Shown here: positions 23,901-33,796 of the stretch, piece by piece
How the letters are laid out: every line of letters starts with the position of its first letter
Numbering within the stretch: the stretch's first letter is position 1
From: Limisalsivibrio acetivorans
GTDB taxonomy: Bacteria; Chrysiogenota; Deferribacteres; Deferribacterales; Geovibrionaceae
Assembly: GCF_000421105.1 (NCBI RefSeq)
Contig: NZ_ATWF01000001.1
Location: forward strand, 1,623,407-1,687,406
Length of the DNA stretch: 64,000 nt
Direction of reading: 5' to 3'
The notes under the pieces: model-generated
Told to the model about the DNA's origin: nothing
Database searches by the model: none
The model's input: the letters and a program-made list of their open reading frames with translations, nothing else
Translations under genes and position numbers: made by a program

Positions 23901-26897
23901 TCACTCTCCAGAACGAACACAACGTAAGCGGTACGTAACCGACTTATTGCTGTAGCTACTTTTGCCCTCGACGAAGTTCACTATCCATGCATTAATACCA
24001 TCATAAGCATAGGTAGTTGACGACCAATAGTTCGAATTGCCCACGTTTTGGAAAACAAGATCAGCTGAAGGTAAAACTCTACCCAAATCCACTATAGTTT
24101 CCAGTTCTTCAATCGACGGGAGTCTCCAGTCAGAATATCCCCCAAGGCTAAGTGCATCGCAATAATCGATAGCACCCTGCCAGTCTTTGTTGATTGAACT
24201 TGCATCCGCATCATCCTGCCACATAAGCCCGGTCACTTCGTCTGTAACGATATCATTCGCTCTGCTGTAGCTCGGCTCAACACCAGCCTGATACCAGCCA
24301 TCATCGTAATCTGCGTAGGAAGTTGTCTGTCCGGTTTTCTTCAGTTTCGGAGCAGACTCCGGTATCACAGGCTCTTCCTCTTCCTCCACAAAACTGAAGG
24401 CTACCCAGCAGTCTTGCATGATCACATCTGTAGTATAGGTATTTCCGCTAAAAGTACCTGCACCGCATGTTCCCGATGCAGTGGGAACAAAATAGCAACC
24501 ATCGTTTGGAACAAGAACAAACTCAACCCTTTCCCCTTCGACAACAACTGCTGTCTCTGGAGTTACGCTACCGCTATTGTTAAACCTTGCTTCAACGGAA
24601 TACTTCACAGCGGGCTCAGTGATAGAGAATGACCCATCGCTGTAGTCGTATAATGTGTCTGGACTGGTAACGGTCATCACCTTCACCTTATAGGAATCAC
24701 CCCCCTCAATAGATTCAGGCACTACCCATTCATAGCTCCCCGATGAAGGCTGGCTGTAGGCTATTTCTTCGGTGATATTATCGCCGACAAGGCTGATATC
24801 CAACAGTCCGTCATAGTCTGTACTTATCCACTCAATGGTAAGTGCTTCCCCTGCCTCAATACTTTCCCCGCCGTTGGGAGATATGACAGTAATCACAGGT
24901 TCAGGAGATGTAACCGTTATCTGAGCAACCTCGGTATCCGTCTCTTCACCATCGGATACCTCAAGGACAACGGTGTATGTTCCGGCCTCAATGTATGTAT
25001 GCGAAGGTGATTCTGCCGTTTCCGTGGTGCCGTCGCCTAAGTCCCATAGATATGTCAGCGTATCATTGTCGGTATCGGTGGAGGTGTTTGTAAAGGACAC
25101 CTCCTCTCCGGTCTCCGGTTCCTCGGGGGAGTAGCTGAACGATGCCTCTGGAGGCGTATTATAGACAGGAGCTGTAACGGTTATTACTGCGCTCTCTGTG
25201 TCTGAAAGCCCGTCTGGGTCCTCAGCTGTAAGCGTTACAGTATATGTTCCGGAATCAGAGAATGAATGAACAGGGTTCGCTTCCGTTGATGTGTAGTTGT
25301 CACCAAAATCCCATAGATACATCAGAGAATCACCATCAGGATCGCTAGATTCATTTGTAAAGACAATCGAAGTATCTGTCTGGGGGGATAACGGTGAATA
25401 GCTGAAACGAGCCTCGGGGGTGTCGTTTGTATCGATTCCTCCATCCGACTGGGCAAGGAGCTCATCCGCAATCTGAAAATTCTCAGAGTTCAACTCTGCC
25501 CCTTCATTAATGAATAGACCAAACCCGCTTATAACTCCAGAAGTGTCGCCGAGAAGGGTTGTGGAATCTATACTTCCGTACATACTCCACCACGGCGTTT
25601 CTGCTGTATCAGCTACTATGGAAGAATCCATAGAAGTATTTAAAGATATACCGTTTACGTCAAAAAGCTTCAGGGAGGTATTTCCCATAACACCGATATC
25701 GATGGCGGTATCCCCCGTCAGCTCAGGACCCATACGCTCAAAGCTGTGGCTGAAGTCCCTGGAGTGTTCTATACCGGACTGATCAGCTTGGACACTGGCT
25801 GCTCCTTCCACAGATGAACCGACACCGGCATATACCTCTCCGGATGCGGTTCCTTTAACAGAGGCTGTGAAGCCGACTATGAAAGAGTACGGGATGTTTA
25901 TATCTGTTTTAAGTACACCCTTAAACTTAACCTCTCCAATATCATAGGCCTCGTTTATATTGGAATATGCCCCGTCTACATGAATGTCTACAGCGCTTAT
26001 AGCCTTCCCTGTCTGGGAGTAGTCGAAGCTTGTTATCCTTGAGTCCTCAATATCGAAGTCAAGTTCAAGGTCATAGCTGAAACCGTAACAGCCGTTTATA
26101 GTTATACCGTCACTCAGCTGAACATCATTTATTGCGGCATAGAAATCAGTCGGCACACCGGAGCAGTAGTCGCCAGCACTTCTTACCCTATGTACACTGA
26201 TACTTCCGCCTTGGAATGACTGAGTATCTACAACTTCGGCATTGCTCATCGATTGAGTGGTCATCATGCCGGCGTTATTATACATATCTGTTAGTTCGGC
26301 AGGCTCCGTTGAAAGAACATAGTTTCCTTCTTGATACTCCTTGCCTGTTATACTGAGTAGAGAGCCAAAGGGCTTAGCTTCAGAGGCCTGAGAGCATAGG
26401 ATTGTACCCTCTGTGATATTAGCAGCGAGTTCAGAATCACCCTTTATTACAATGGAGTTATCGGAGACTGAAATGATGCTGTCGTTGGAGTCCAGTTCAA
26501 TATCCTCAACATCCTCTGCGGTATAGAAGCAGTTGATTACAACATCCCTAACATCTGCCCCTTCAATAGTGCCTGCCCCGTTTTCCACAGAGCAGAAACC
26601 GCCCTCTGGCTGGGAGGTTACGGTTATGCCGTAAACATCCTTGTCCTGAAATGTATCACCGAGAAGCTTTTCACCTGCCCCTGAAACAACTCTGGAGGAT
26701 TTACCGTTGGAGATCTCGATTTCGCCCAACAGGCCGTTAACGTCGGCGTAAATACTGTAATAGGTCACCGGCTCAGGATCCGGGTTAACAGGTTCACTAT
26801 GATCCGAACCACTGCCCCCACCGCAAGCTGTGATAGAAAGCGCTAATGCTGTAAAAATAATAAGAATTAAGGATCGAAAAATAGCCGACTTCTTCAT
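23901..26897 (-). CDS. Large PKD-domain lipoprotein with C-terminal DUF1566
   Basis: A 998-residue exported lipoprotein. The signal peptide ends in the lipobox SITAC with Cys25, followed by GGGSGSD. Residues 30-490 are an unrecognised beta-rich region. Two PKD domains follow (about 497-575 and 582-662), each with a YLWDFGD or YLWDLGD core, then an Ig-like domain (SPNGGESIEAG, about 665-750) and a C-terminal DUF1566 domain (about 880-998) with LMWQDDADASS and DWRLPSIEEL. PKD domains are adhesive or spacer modules on cell surfaces, so an outer-membrane adhesin or sensor role is likely. Together with the small DUF1566 gene it forms a two-gene surface locus. Confidence 0.85.
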   Translation of the reverse strand: MKKSAIFRSLILIIFTALALSITACGGGSGSDHSEPVNPDPEPVTYYSIYADVNGLLGEIEISNGKSSRVVSGAGEKLLGDTFQDKDVYGITVTSQPEGGFCSVENGAGTIEGADVRDVVINCFYTAEDVEDIELDSNDSIISVSDNSIVIKGDSELAANITEGTILCSQASEAKPFGSLLSITGKEYQEGNYVLSTEPAELTDMYNNAGMMTTQSMSNAEVVDTQSFQGGSISVHRVRSAGDYCSGVPTDFYAAINDVQLSDGITINGCYGFSYDLELDFDIEDSRITSFDYSQTGKAISAVDIHVDGAYSNINEAYDIGEVKFKGVLKTDINIPYSFIVGFTASVKGTASGEVYAGVGSSVEGAASVQADQSGIEHSRDFSHSFERMGPELTGDTAIDIGVMGNTSLKLFDVNGISLNTSMDSSIVADTAETPWWSMYGSIDSTTLLGDTSGVISGFGLFINEGAELNSENFQIADELLAQSDGGIDTNDTPEARFSYSPLSPQTDTSIVFTNESSDPDGDSLMYLWDFGDNYTSTEANPVHSFSDSGTYTVTLTAEDPDGLSDTESAVITVTAPVYNTPPEASFSYSPEEPETGEEVSFTNTSTDTDNDTLTYLWDLGDGTTETAESPSHTYIEAGTYTVVLEVSDGEETDTEVAQITVTSPEPVITVISPNGGESIEAGEALTIEWISTDYDGLLDISLVGDNITEEIAYSQPSSGSYEWVVPESIEGGDSYKVKVMTVTSPDTLYDYSDGSFSITEPAVKYSVEARFNNSGSVTPETAVVVEGERVEFVLVPNDGCYFVPTASGTCGAGTFSGNTYTTDVIMQDCWVAFSFVEEEEEPVIPESAPKLKKTGQTTSYADYDDGWYQAGVEPSYSRANDIVTDEVTGLMWQDDADASSINKDWQGAIDYCDALSLGGYSDWRLPSIEELETIVDLGRVLPSADLVFQNVGNSNYWSSTTYAYDGINAWIVNFVEGKSSYSNKSVTYRLRCVRSGE

Positions 26898-27554
26898 ACC
26901 GGTATCTCCTTTAATCTTCTATTACTTTTATTTATACAACAACAAGCAACATTTCTGAATACTGATATTGTATTAGTCATTCATATGTACATTTGAGTTT
27001 CAAAAGATACCACAGGCAGATATGTACTTCGAAAACACTAAGACTGGTGGAAATTTTTATTGTTAATGAGATGCCTTTTCAGCATTTATATATGTTTTTC
27101 CTTCATAATGAAATTCCTTATAGATGCACGGCAACCGAAGAGCATGCATATTAAAATAGGGGCCCCTGCAGTTTGTAAAAAGTCTGGCTTGATAATAGAC
27201 AACTCATAATACAGGAGTATTAACACAGCTGATAAGCTTAAGCGGGTTCCACATATTATACAGGCTGAGCCTAGCCTGCTTGGGAGGGATTCACAAGATT
27301 TATGGCAGAATAGTTTTCTGAAACGCCTATCAGGTAATGCATTGCACCGACATCAGCCCTGGATCTAATACTCAAAACTGGCTCTTCGCCAGATGGTTGT
27401 TCACTGAAAGGCCGCATGATTCTCTTGAAAAAGCACATCCAGAGAGTATATATGTGATATAAGTATCTTTAATTTTACATTTAACAAAATAGAGAACCAG
27501 CTACACTTGACATTTAATAAGTTAATAAACTACTTGCAGTATCAAGAGGCAACT
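26898..27554. other. Long intergenic region with a possible gene relic
   Basis: No intact gene. It holds the leader of the PKD lipoprotein on one side and the promoter region of the binding-protein gene on the other. A frame from about 27346 to 27462 (NWLFARWLFTERPHDSLEK within it) has protein-like composition but no start, and may be a relic. AGGGGCCCCT near 27160 is a perfect short palindrome. Confidence 0.35.
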
Positions 27555-28397
27555 ATGAAAAATATAGCAGTGCTTTTCCTGCTCATACTCAGCACATTCG
27601 GAGTTAACGCAGAAACAACTCTAAAATACGGCATCTCCTCTATGCTCTCCGCCTCCAGCACCTTCATCCACTATGAAGAGCTGAACAATTATATTGCACA
27701 AAAAATGGATACTGAATCACATATTATCCATAAGGAAAACTACAGCGAAATGAACCAGCTGATTAAAAACAGCCAGGTGGATTTTGCAAGTATCTGTACA
27801 GGGGCGATGCTTTATCTCGATGAATCGGAATATAGGCTTGTTGCTGTGCCGGTTATCAACGGTGTAAAAACCTATAACTCTGTCGTTATAGCAAACAGTG
27901 AATCGGGTATCGATTCTCTTAGTGATATGCAGGAGAAGGTTTTTGTCATGACGGACAGACTTTCCAACACGGGGTACCTGTACCCCTCTTATCTGTTCAA
28001 CAGAAAGTTCGGAGATATTAACTCATTTTTCAAAAAGGTATACTTCACAGGCACCCACGATAAATCGGTATACCTTGTGAATAAAGGAGTCGTTGATGCA
28101 GGGGCAGTGGACGAGCTGGTGTTTGAAAGTATTAAAGCCAATAACCCTGAGAATGTCTCGAATCTGGAGGTGATCCACCGCTCGCCGGACTTTGGAATGC
28201 CACCTATAGTCGCATCCAACAAGATGGACAATATAAAAACCGAACAGCTTAAAGCGGTTTTGCTCAATATGCACAAAGACCCGGAAGGGAGCAGTATCTT
28301 ATCCGAGCTCATGATAGACAGGTTTGTACCCGCAGAAGAGAGTGATTACGATATTGTCCATGAGATAAAAAAGTATGTTGAAAATCATAAGAAATAG
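27555..28397 (+). CDS. Periplasmic PhnD/TorT-like binding protein of the arsenate-sensing system
   Basis: A 280-residue exported solute-binding protein. The signal peptide is NIAVLFLLILSTFGVNA. The fold resembles PhnD-type phosphonate/phosphate binding proteins: VDFASICTGAMLYLDESEY and, later, DRLSNTGYLYPSYLFN are family-like. The ATG at 27555 has AGAGG upstream; an earlier in-frame ATG at 27507 lacks one. It overlaps the sensor-kinase gene and no ABC permease follows, so it probably presents ligand to the kinase, as AioX does for AioS in arsenite sensing. Arsenate is the likely ligand, by inference from the adjacent arr operon. Confidence 0.8.
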   Translation: MKNIAVLFLLILSTFGVNAETTLKYGISSMLSASSTFIHYEELNNYIAQKMDTESHIIHKENYSEMNQLIKNSQVDFASICTGAMLYLDESEYRLVAVPVINGVKTYNSVVIANSESGIDSLSDMQEKVFVMTDRLSNTGYLYPSYLFNRKFGDINSFFKKVYFTGTHDKSVYLVNKGVVDAGAVDELVFESIKANNPENVSNLEVIHRSPDFGMPPIVASNKMDNIKTEQLKAVLLNMHKDPEGSSILSELMIDRFVPAEESDYDIVHEIKKYVENHKK

Positions 28398-29742
28398 CAT
28401 ACCTGATTCTTTTAAAAACAGGTTTTTGCTTCTCTTTACCGCCTTTGTTATCGTTGCAGGCCTTAGCAATATCTCAGCTCAATATCTCTTTGATAAGTTT
28501 GAATACAGCAAGCTCTCAAACGAGACAATACGGAATATTCACTTCAGCTCAATGAACAGTTTGCGAGACTCCATCCTATACGACGACATATACACATTGT
28601 TTACGATAACTGAAAGTATCGCACATAACGTATCTCTGGTCCAAAATGTATTCATACTAAACAGTAAGAAGCGTTATATTACTGATGCAATGGTCACAAA
28701 GGATATTCCAGCAATCCAGAACGACAGTAGTAGCTATAAAACAATGGACATAACGCTGGATAACGGAAAGACCATCGGCTATGCAGTTTATCATGTTGAT
28801 CTTGATTATATTCAACACCAGATCCTGAGCCATAATATTGTAACTACAGGTGTAATAATGCTGATTATTGTCGTATTTCTTGTGGCGGCAATTGTCCTTA
28901 TTTTCTTTTTCACCAAACCTATAAATATAATATCTGCCTCACTAATCGAATCCGAAAGCAGCAGTGTCCCGATTTACTTCAATATCCCAGAGCACACCTC
29001 ATCGGAGATTAAAACCCTCGCCAACATCATTACGGCCCTTTCTGTGGAGCTTGATAAAAAAATGAAGCAGAACATTGAGTCGGAGAAAAAAATCGCTCAG
29101 GACGAAAAACTGGCTGCCATAGGCTCACTATCTGCAGGGCTGGCACACGAACTTCGCAACCCTGCAATGTCACTCAAGATTATGACCCACAGCTTTCGAA
29201 CGGGAGAGTCCATAACAGATGATGACCTTGTCGTCATCGAAAGGGAAGTGGACAGAATATCTATGACTGTGAATGAGTTCCTGCGGATAGCAAAGACTGT
29301 GGATGTGGATATTACTGAAACAAACACCAAACGAATTAAACGTATGCTCATCGAGCACTTCCACAGGGTTCTTAATGAGATTAGTATACTCTACTATGGC
29401 AATGACTTTGAATTCAAAACAGACGAACTTAAGCTTTTCAGCGTATTAGAGAATTTGATATATAACTCGAAAGAGGCTGATGCAACTTCTGTTAAGATAC
29501 ATTTTGAGCAAGCACCTAACAGCACAATAATATCTTACATTGACAACGGTGTCGGCATCCAAAAAAATATTGCCGATAAGGTTTTTCTGCCATTCTTCAC
29601 AACTAAAAAAAGCGGTACAGGCTTAGGCATGAGTATGTGTGAAAAAATCCTCTTCGCATTAAACGGTACTATATCAATAGATACAAGCTACACAGAAGGA
29701 GCAAAATTCACTATAATACTTAAAGGTGCAAATAATGCGTAA
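28375..29742 (+). CDS. Membrane sensor histidine kinase (arsenate-responsive, ArrS-like)
   Basis: A 455-residue kinase. Two membrane helices (about 14-36 and 158-182) enclose a periplasmic domain of about 120 residues. A linker leads to the H-box GLAHELRNPAMS, with phospho-His near 259, then an ATPase domain with ENLIYNSKEADA, DNGVGI and TKKSGTGLGMSM. The gene overlaps the binding-protein gene by 23 bp and the next regulator gene by 8 bp, so the three are translated as a unit. It probably senses the loaded periplasmic binding protein and phosphorylates the sigma-54 activator. Confidence 0.88.
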   Translation: MLKIIRNSIPDSFKNRFLLLFTAFVIVAGLSNISAQYLFDKFEYSKLSNETIRNIHFSSMNSLRDSILYDDIYTLFTITESIAHNVSLVQNVFILNSKKRYITDAMVTKDIPAIQNDSSSYKTMDITLDNGKTIGYAVYHVDLDYIQHQILSHNIVTTGVIMLIIVVFLVAAIVLIFFFTKPINIISASLIESESSSVPIYFNIPEHTSSEIKTLANIITALSVELDKKMKQNIESEKKIAQDEKLAAIGSLSAGLAHELRNPAMSLKIMTHSFRTGESITDDDLVVIEREVDRISMTVNEFLRIAKTVDVDITETNTKRIKRMLIEHFHRVLNEISILYYGNDFEFKTDELKLFSVLENLIYNSKEADATSVKIHFEQAPNSTIISYIDNGVGIQKNIADKVFLPFFTTKKSGTGLGMSMCEKILFALNGTISIDTSYTEGAKFTIILKGANNA

Positions 29743-31105
29743 CATCCTTGTAATAGACGATGACACTTCTCTTACATACAGCCTGAAAAAGGCATTTAAC
29801 AGGGACTACAGCCTTTCCATCGCAAATAACGCCTCAGAAGCATTTACAATACTTAGAAATAACAGTCATATAGGTCTTATTTTCCTGGACTTTAAACTTG
29901 GCGAAGAAAACGGTATTGATGTCCTGGAGAGACTGAATAAGGACTATCCCGCCATACCGGTTATTTTCATGACTGCATACGGCAACAGCAACACGGTAGT
30001 TGAGGCCGTTAAAACCGGAGCTGTGGAATATCTGGTAAAACCCATTGAGCCTGAAGTTTTTATTGAAAGCATTAACGATTACTATCTTGAAAACGGAACT
30101 TCATGTGGTGATGATTTTATCAGGGTTCCTGAGTATGACAGAAGCATCGAGATTGCGGGCACATCCAAACCGATGAGGGATGTATTGAAGCTTACCGCCT
30201 CGGCCTCTCAGTCCGATGCCCCTGTTTTGATAACAGGAGAGAGCGGAACCGGGAAGGATCTGATAGCCGGAATGCTTCACAGACACAGCAAAAGAGCCCC
30301 GGAACCTTTTATACCGGTAAACTGTGCGGCTATACCCTCTGAACTTCTGGAAAGTGAGCTCTTCGGCTACACCAAGGGTGCGTTCAGCGGTGCATCATCT
30401 CATAAAGTAGGGCTTTTCGAATCAGCAAACCGCGGAACAATCTTTCTGGACGAGATAAGCGAGCTCCCCTATGAGCTGCAAGCGAAACTGCTTAGAGTTC
30501 TACAGAATGGCTCGATTCAGAAGATTGGCGAATCTATGGCATGCTCCGTTGATGTAAGGATCATCGCAGCTTCTAACAGGAACCTTACCCAGCTTGTGGA
30601 CTCAGGCGATTTCAGAGAAGACCTTTTCTATCGGCTGAGCGTTATCGGGATAGACATACCCCCTCTAAGGGCTAGGAAAAATGATATACCAGAGATCGTA
30701 CTGTACCTGCTAGGGAAATATAACCAGAAAAACAGCAGAAAGATACGCTGTATTAGCAAAGAACTGATTGAGATACTCAAGAATCAGGAATGGCGCGGCA
30801 ATGTGCGTGAGCTGGAGAACAGGATAAGGGAGGCTGTTGCACTGGCAAACAGTGAGAAGCTCTGCCTGGATAACATAAGTTTCGGTGCCATAAGCTCAGA
30901 ACCCCATGGACAACTCCGCCTTTATGATTATTTCACAAATAAATACAAAAACGATATATACAATAGCTCACTCGCAGAATGCGAGAAGGTACTTGTGCAA
31001 GGCGCTCTGAGCAGGTTTAACGGAAAACTCAGTGAAGCTGCGGAATGGTTGAATATCTCAAGGGTCACCCTGAATGCAAAGATTAAGAAATACGACCTGA
31101 TGTAA
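29735..31105 (+). CDS. Sigma-54-dependent response regulator (ArrR-like)
   Basis: A 456-residue NtrC-type activator. The receiver domain has the acidic residues IDDD and phospho-Asp52 in IFLDFKLGEENG. The AAA+ domain has Walker A GESGTGKD, Walker B IFLDEI, and a sigma-54 contact loop reading GAFSGA instead of GAFTGA (Thr to Ser). A Fis-type helix-turn-helix ends the protein (LSEAAEWLNISRVTLNAKI). The ATG at 29735 has AGGTG 8 bp upstream. A perfect sigma-54 promoter follows 95 bp after the stop, directly before arrA, so its target is almost certainly the arr operon. Confidence 0.9.
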   Translation: MRNILVIDDDTSLTYSLKKAFNRDYSLSIANNASEAFTILRNNSHIGLIFLDFKLGEENGIDVLERLNKDYPAIPVIFMTAYGNSNTVVEAVKTGAVEYLVKPIEPEVFIESINDYYLENGTSCGDDFIRVPEYDRSIEIAGTSKPMRDVLKLTASASQSDAPVLITGESGTGKDLIAGMLHRHSKRAPEPFIPVNCAAIPSELLESELFGYTKGAFSGASSHKVGLFESANRGTIFLDEISELPYELQAKLLRVLQNGSIQKIGESMACSVDVRIIAASNRNLTQLVDSGDFREDLFYRLSVIGIDIPPLRARKNDIPEIVLYLLGKYNQKNSRKIRCISKELIEILKNQEWRGNVRELENRIREAVALANSEKLCLDNISFGAISSEPHGQLRLYDYFTNKYKNDIYNSSLAECEKVLVQGALSRFNGKLSEAAEWLNISRVTLNAKIKKYDLM

Positions 31106-31200
31106 AGATTCTATACCTAAACGTAAAACATCTTTACAGCAACATATACTCTCATCAACACATACCCTTCGTTATAAGCCACTTACCACTCCCTAACAAT

Positions 31201-31216
31201 TGGCACCTCCATTGCA
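31201..31216 (+). promoter_or_regulatory. Sigma-54 (-24/-12) promoter of arrA
   Basis: TGGCAC (31201-31206), five bases, then TTGCA (31212-31216): an exact match to the sigma-54 consensus, 35 bp before the arrA start. The upstream 95 bp would hold the activator site. Confidence 0.88.
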
Positions 31217-31250
31217 TATGTAACTATCAGTAAATTCAGGAGGTCTTTAA

Positions 31251-33785
31251 ATGAAAATCAAAAGAAGAGATTTTCTTAAAGCGACAGCAGTTATAGGTAC
31301 TGCAGCCGCTTTTGGCTGTGTACCAAAAAATAATGCTTTAGAACCTGCTTCAGCCATGCCTCAGAAGATGGGCGAAGCCGAAGGTGAGTGGATATCAACA
31401 ACATGCCAGGGGTGTACCACTTGGGACCCTATACAGGTTTTTGTGCAGGACGGCAGAGCTGTAAAGGTTCGAGGAAACCCCAACAGCAAAGCAAACGAAG
31501 GCACTTGCTGCCCCAGAGCGCATATGGGACTGCAGCAGCTTTATGACCCCGATAGAGTAAAAGTGCCCATGAAAAGGACAAACCCCGAAAAAGGAAGGGG
31601 TGTGGATCCCAAGTTTGTGCCCATAAGCTGGGACGAAGCTCTGGACACCATCGCAGATAAAATGATCGAGCTGAGAAAGAACGGCGAAGCTCATAAATAT
31701 ATGCTCAACAGGGGACGCTACACCTACGCTAGAGATATCATCTATGATGCAATGACAAAGATCTACGGCTCTCCTAACAATATTTCTCACAGCGCCATCT
31801 GTGCAGAAGCAGAAAAGTCCGGTGCATTCTTCACCCACGGATACTGGGACTATCGAGACTATGACCTTGATAATACGAAATATCTGCTGATATGGGGGCT
31901 GGATCCGCTTGTTTCGAACAGGCAGGTTCCCTACTCAATAAAAGTATTCGGCGAGGTTATGGACAAGGCGACAATCACCGTTGTGGATCCAAAACTGAAC
32001 GCATCCGCTGCAAAGGCCCACAACTGGCTCCCCGTACTACCCGGAACAGACGGAGCCCTTGCTGTGGCCATAGCCCATGTGCTTCTAACAGAAGAGCTGT
32101 GGTACAAGCCCTTTGTCGGCGATTTCAAAGACAGTGTAAACCATTTCAAAGCTGGCGAAACTGTTGATGAGTCATTATTTGAGGAGAAGTATACGAGCGG
32201 TATTGCTAAATGGTGGAATCTGGAGCTTAAGGATAAAACACCCGAATGGGCAGAGAAAGAAACCAAAATCCCGGCAGAGCAGATCTATAAAACAGCCAGA
32301 GAGATGGCAGTAGCAGCCCCTTCTGTCTGTGTGTGGATGGGTCCGGGTGCGGCAATGCACGTGCGCGGTACTTACTCGGCAATGGCGATTGAGGCACTCT
32401 GCGGACTTCTCGGCTCAATAGACAATCAGGGGGGAACCCTTATGAAGGGGAAAACCCATGTCAACAAGATGCCCAGCCTGGATGCATATAAAGACAGTAT
32501 CGCCAAAAAGAAATACCAGAAAATAGACCAGCGAGGTTACCTTGACTTCCCTGCTCTTAAAAAAGGAAAATCCGGCGGCGGAGTTGTAACCAACAATGTT
32601 GCCACTGCCATGCTTGAAAAGGACCCTTACGATATCAAGATGGGTATCGGATACATGAACAACTTCACATTTTCCGGAACCGGAGCACAAAGATGGGAAG
32701 AGGCCCTCAGCAAGCTCGATTTCTATGTGCACATAACAACCCACGCCTCCGAAATGACTCAGTTTTCAGATATAGTTCTCCCTTCAGCGATTACAACATT
32801 TGAAAAGTGGGCATTCCTCAAGAGCAAAGGGAACAGGCACTCACAGGTTTCTCTCCTTCAGCCTGTTGTAGATCCCATGTGGGATGTTCGTACCGATGAA
32901 ACAGAGATACCTTTCCTTATAGCCGAGAAGCTTGCAGAGAAGGGATTCGACAATATGCTCAGGTACTTCAAAGACAGCTTCAAGGATCCCGAAACCGGTG
33001 CGACCCCGCAGAATGCCAAGGAGTTTGCTTTATACGTTGTAAAGTATTACACAGCACCCACATGGGACGGCAAAGAGAGCTTCCCCGGAGATAAGATTAA
33101 CGGTTGGGAGGACTTTAAAGCTGTTGGAGTCTGGAATGATGCACCCTATCCCTTCAAAAAAAGCTGGGGCAAGTTTAAGACAAAGACAAAGAAGTTTGAG
33201 TTCTACAGCGAAACCCTCAAGGAAGCTCTTTCAAAGCATGCAAAGAAGCATCACACAGATGTAGATAACGTCCTTGAAGAATGCAATTACGAAGCACGTG
33301 GAGAGCATGCTTTCATACCTCACTATGAGAAACCTTTCCGTTACGGCTCAACAGAGGAGTACCCCCTAACCTTCATCGACCACAGATCACGCCTGAATAA
33401 GGAAGGACGCAGTGCAAACTGTACATGGTATCAGGAATTCAAGAAAGTGGACCTCGGTGACGAAAGCTGGGACGATGTGTTGAAGATTAATCCTGAGGAT
33501 GCGTCCAAGTACGGCATATCCAACGGAGACATGGTTAGAATAACATCTGTCAACGCAAGCTTTGTTATCAAGGCAAAGCTTTGGGAAGGCGTACGCCCCG
33601 GCACAATCACCAAATGCTACGGCCAAGGTCACTGGGCTTATGGAAGAATTGCTGCAGAAGATTACCATAACGCTAAACCTAAAGGCTTTAACAATAACGA
33701 ACTGATGCCTGCAGACTATGACCGCCTCTCTGGTAGTACAGCAAGAAACGGCGGTTTCTGCGGCGTAAAAATTGAAAAAGCATAA
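31251..33785 (+). CDS. arrA: Respiratory arsenate reductase, catalytic molybdopterin subunit ArrA
   Basis: An 844-residue DMSO-reductase-family enzyme reducing arsenate to arsenite in the periplasm. The N-terminus is a Tat signal (KIKRRDFLKATA) ending near Cys23. It parallels Shewanella ANA-3 ArrA throughout, as I remember that sequence: RGRY (Arg of the arsenate site), SHSAICAEAEKSG with the Mo-coordinating Cys and active-site Lys, the Tyr in GYWDYRDYD, and C-terminal KLWEGVRPGTITKCYGQGHW. RGRY marks ArrA rather than ArxA. The [4Fe-4S] motif is unusual: Cys52, Cys55, then Asp59 (GAC at 31425-31427) where the third cysteine is expected, and Cys87 with an extra Cys86. An AGGAGG ribosome-binding site precedes the ATG. 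The arrB gene follows after 11 bp. Confidence 0.93.
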   Translation: MKIKRRDFLKATAVIGTAAAFGCVPKNNALEPASAMPQKMGEAEGEWISTTCQGCTTWDPIQVFVQDGRAVKVRGNPNSKANEGTCCPRAHMGLQQLYDPDRVKVPMKRTNPEKGRGVDPKFVPISWDEALDTIADKMIELRKNGEAHKYMLNRGRYTYARDIIYDAMTKIYGSPNNISHSAICAEAEKSGAFFTHGYWDYRDYDLDNTKYLLIWGLDPLVSNRQVPYSIKVFGEVMDKATITVVDPKLNASAAKAHNWLPVLPGTDGALAVAIAHVLLTEELWYKPFVGDFKDSVNHFKAGETVDESLFEEKYTSGIAKWWNLELKDKTPEWAEKETKIPAEQIYKTAREMAVAAPSVCVWMGPGAAMHVRGTYSAMAIEALCGLLGSIDNQGGTLMKGKTHVNKMPSLDAYKDSIAKKKYQKIDQRGYLDFPALKKGKSGGGVVTNNVATAMLEKDPYDIKMGIGYMNNFTFSGTGAQRWEEALSKLDFYVHITTHASEMTQFSDIVLPSAITTFEKWAFLKSKGNRHSQVSLLQPVVDPMWDVRTDETEIPFLIAEKLAEKGFDNMLRYFKDSFKDPETGATPQNAKEFALYVVKYYTAPTWDGKESFPGDKINGWEDFKAVGVWNDAPYPFKKSWGKFKTKTKKFEFYSETLKEALSKHAKKHHTDVDNVLEECNYEARGEHAFIPHYEKPFRYGSTEEYPLTFIDHRSRLNKEGRSANCTWYQEFKKVDLGDESWDDVLKINPEDASKYGISNGDMVRITSVNASFVIKAKLWEGVRPGTITKCYGQGHWAYGRIAAEDYHNAKPKGFNNNELMPADYDRLSGSTARNGGFCGVKIEKA

Positions 33786-33796
33786 GGAGTTGAATT

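Noticed and set aside
31251-33785. Selenate, tetrathionate or polysulfide reductase instead of ArrA
   Set aside because: The Arg, Lys and Tyr of the arsenate site, RGRY and the long C-terminal match to ArrA favour arsenate reductase; ArxA is disfavoured by RGRY.
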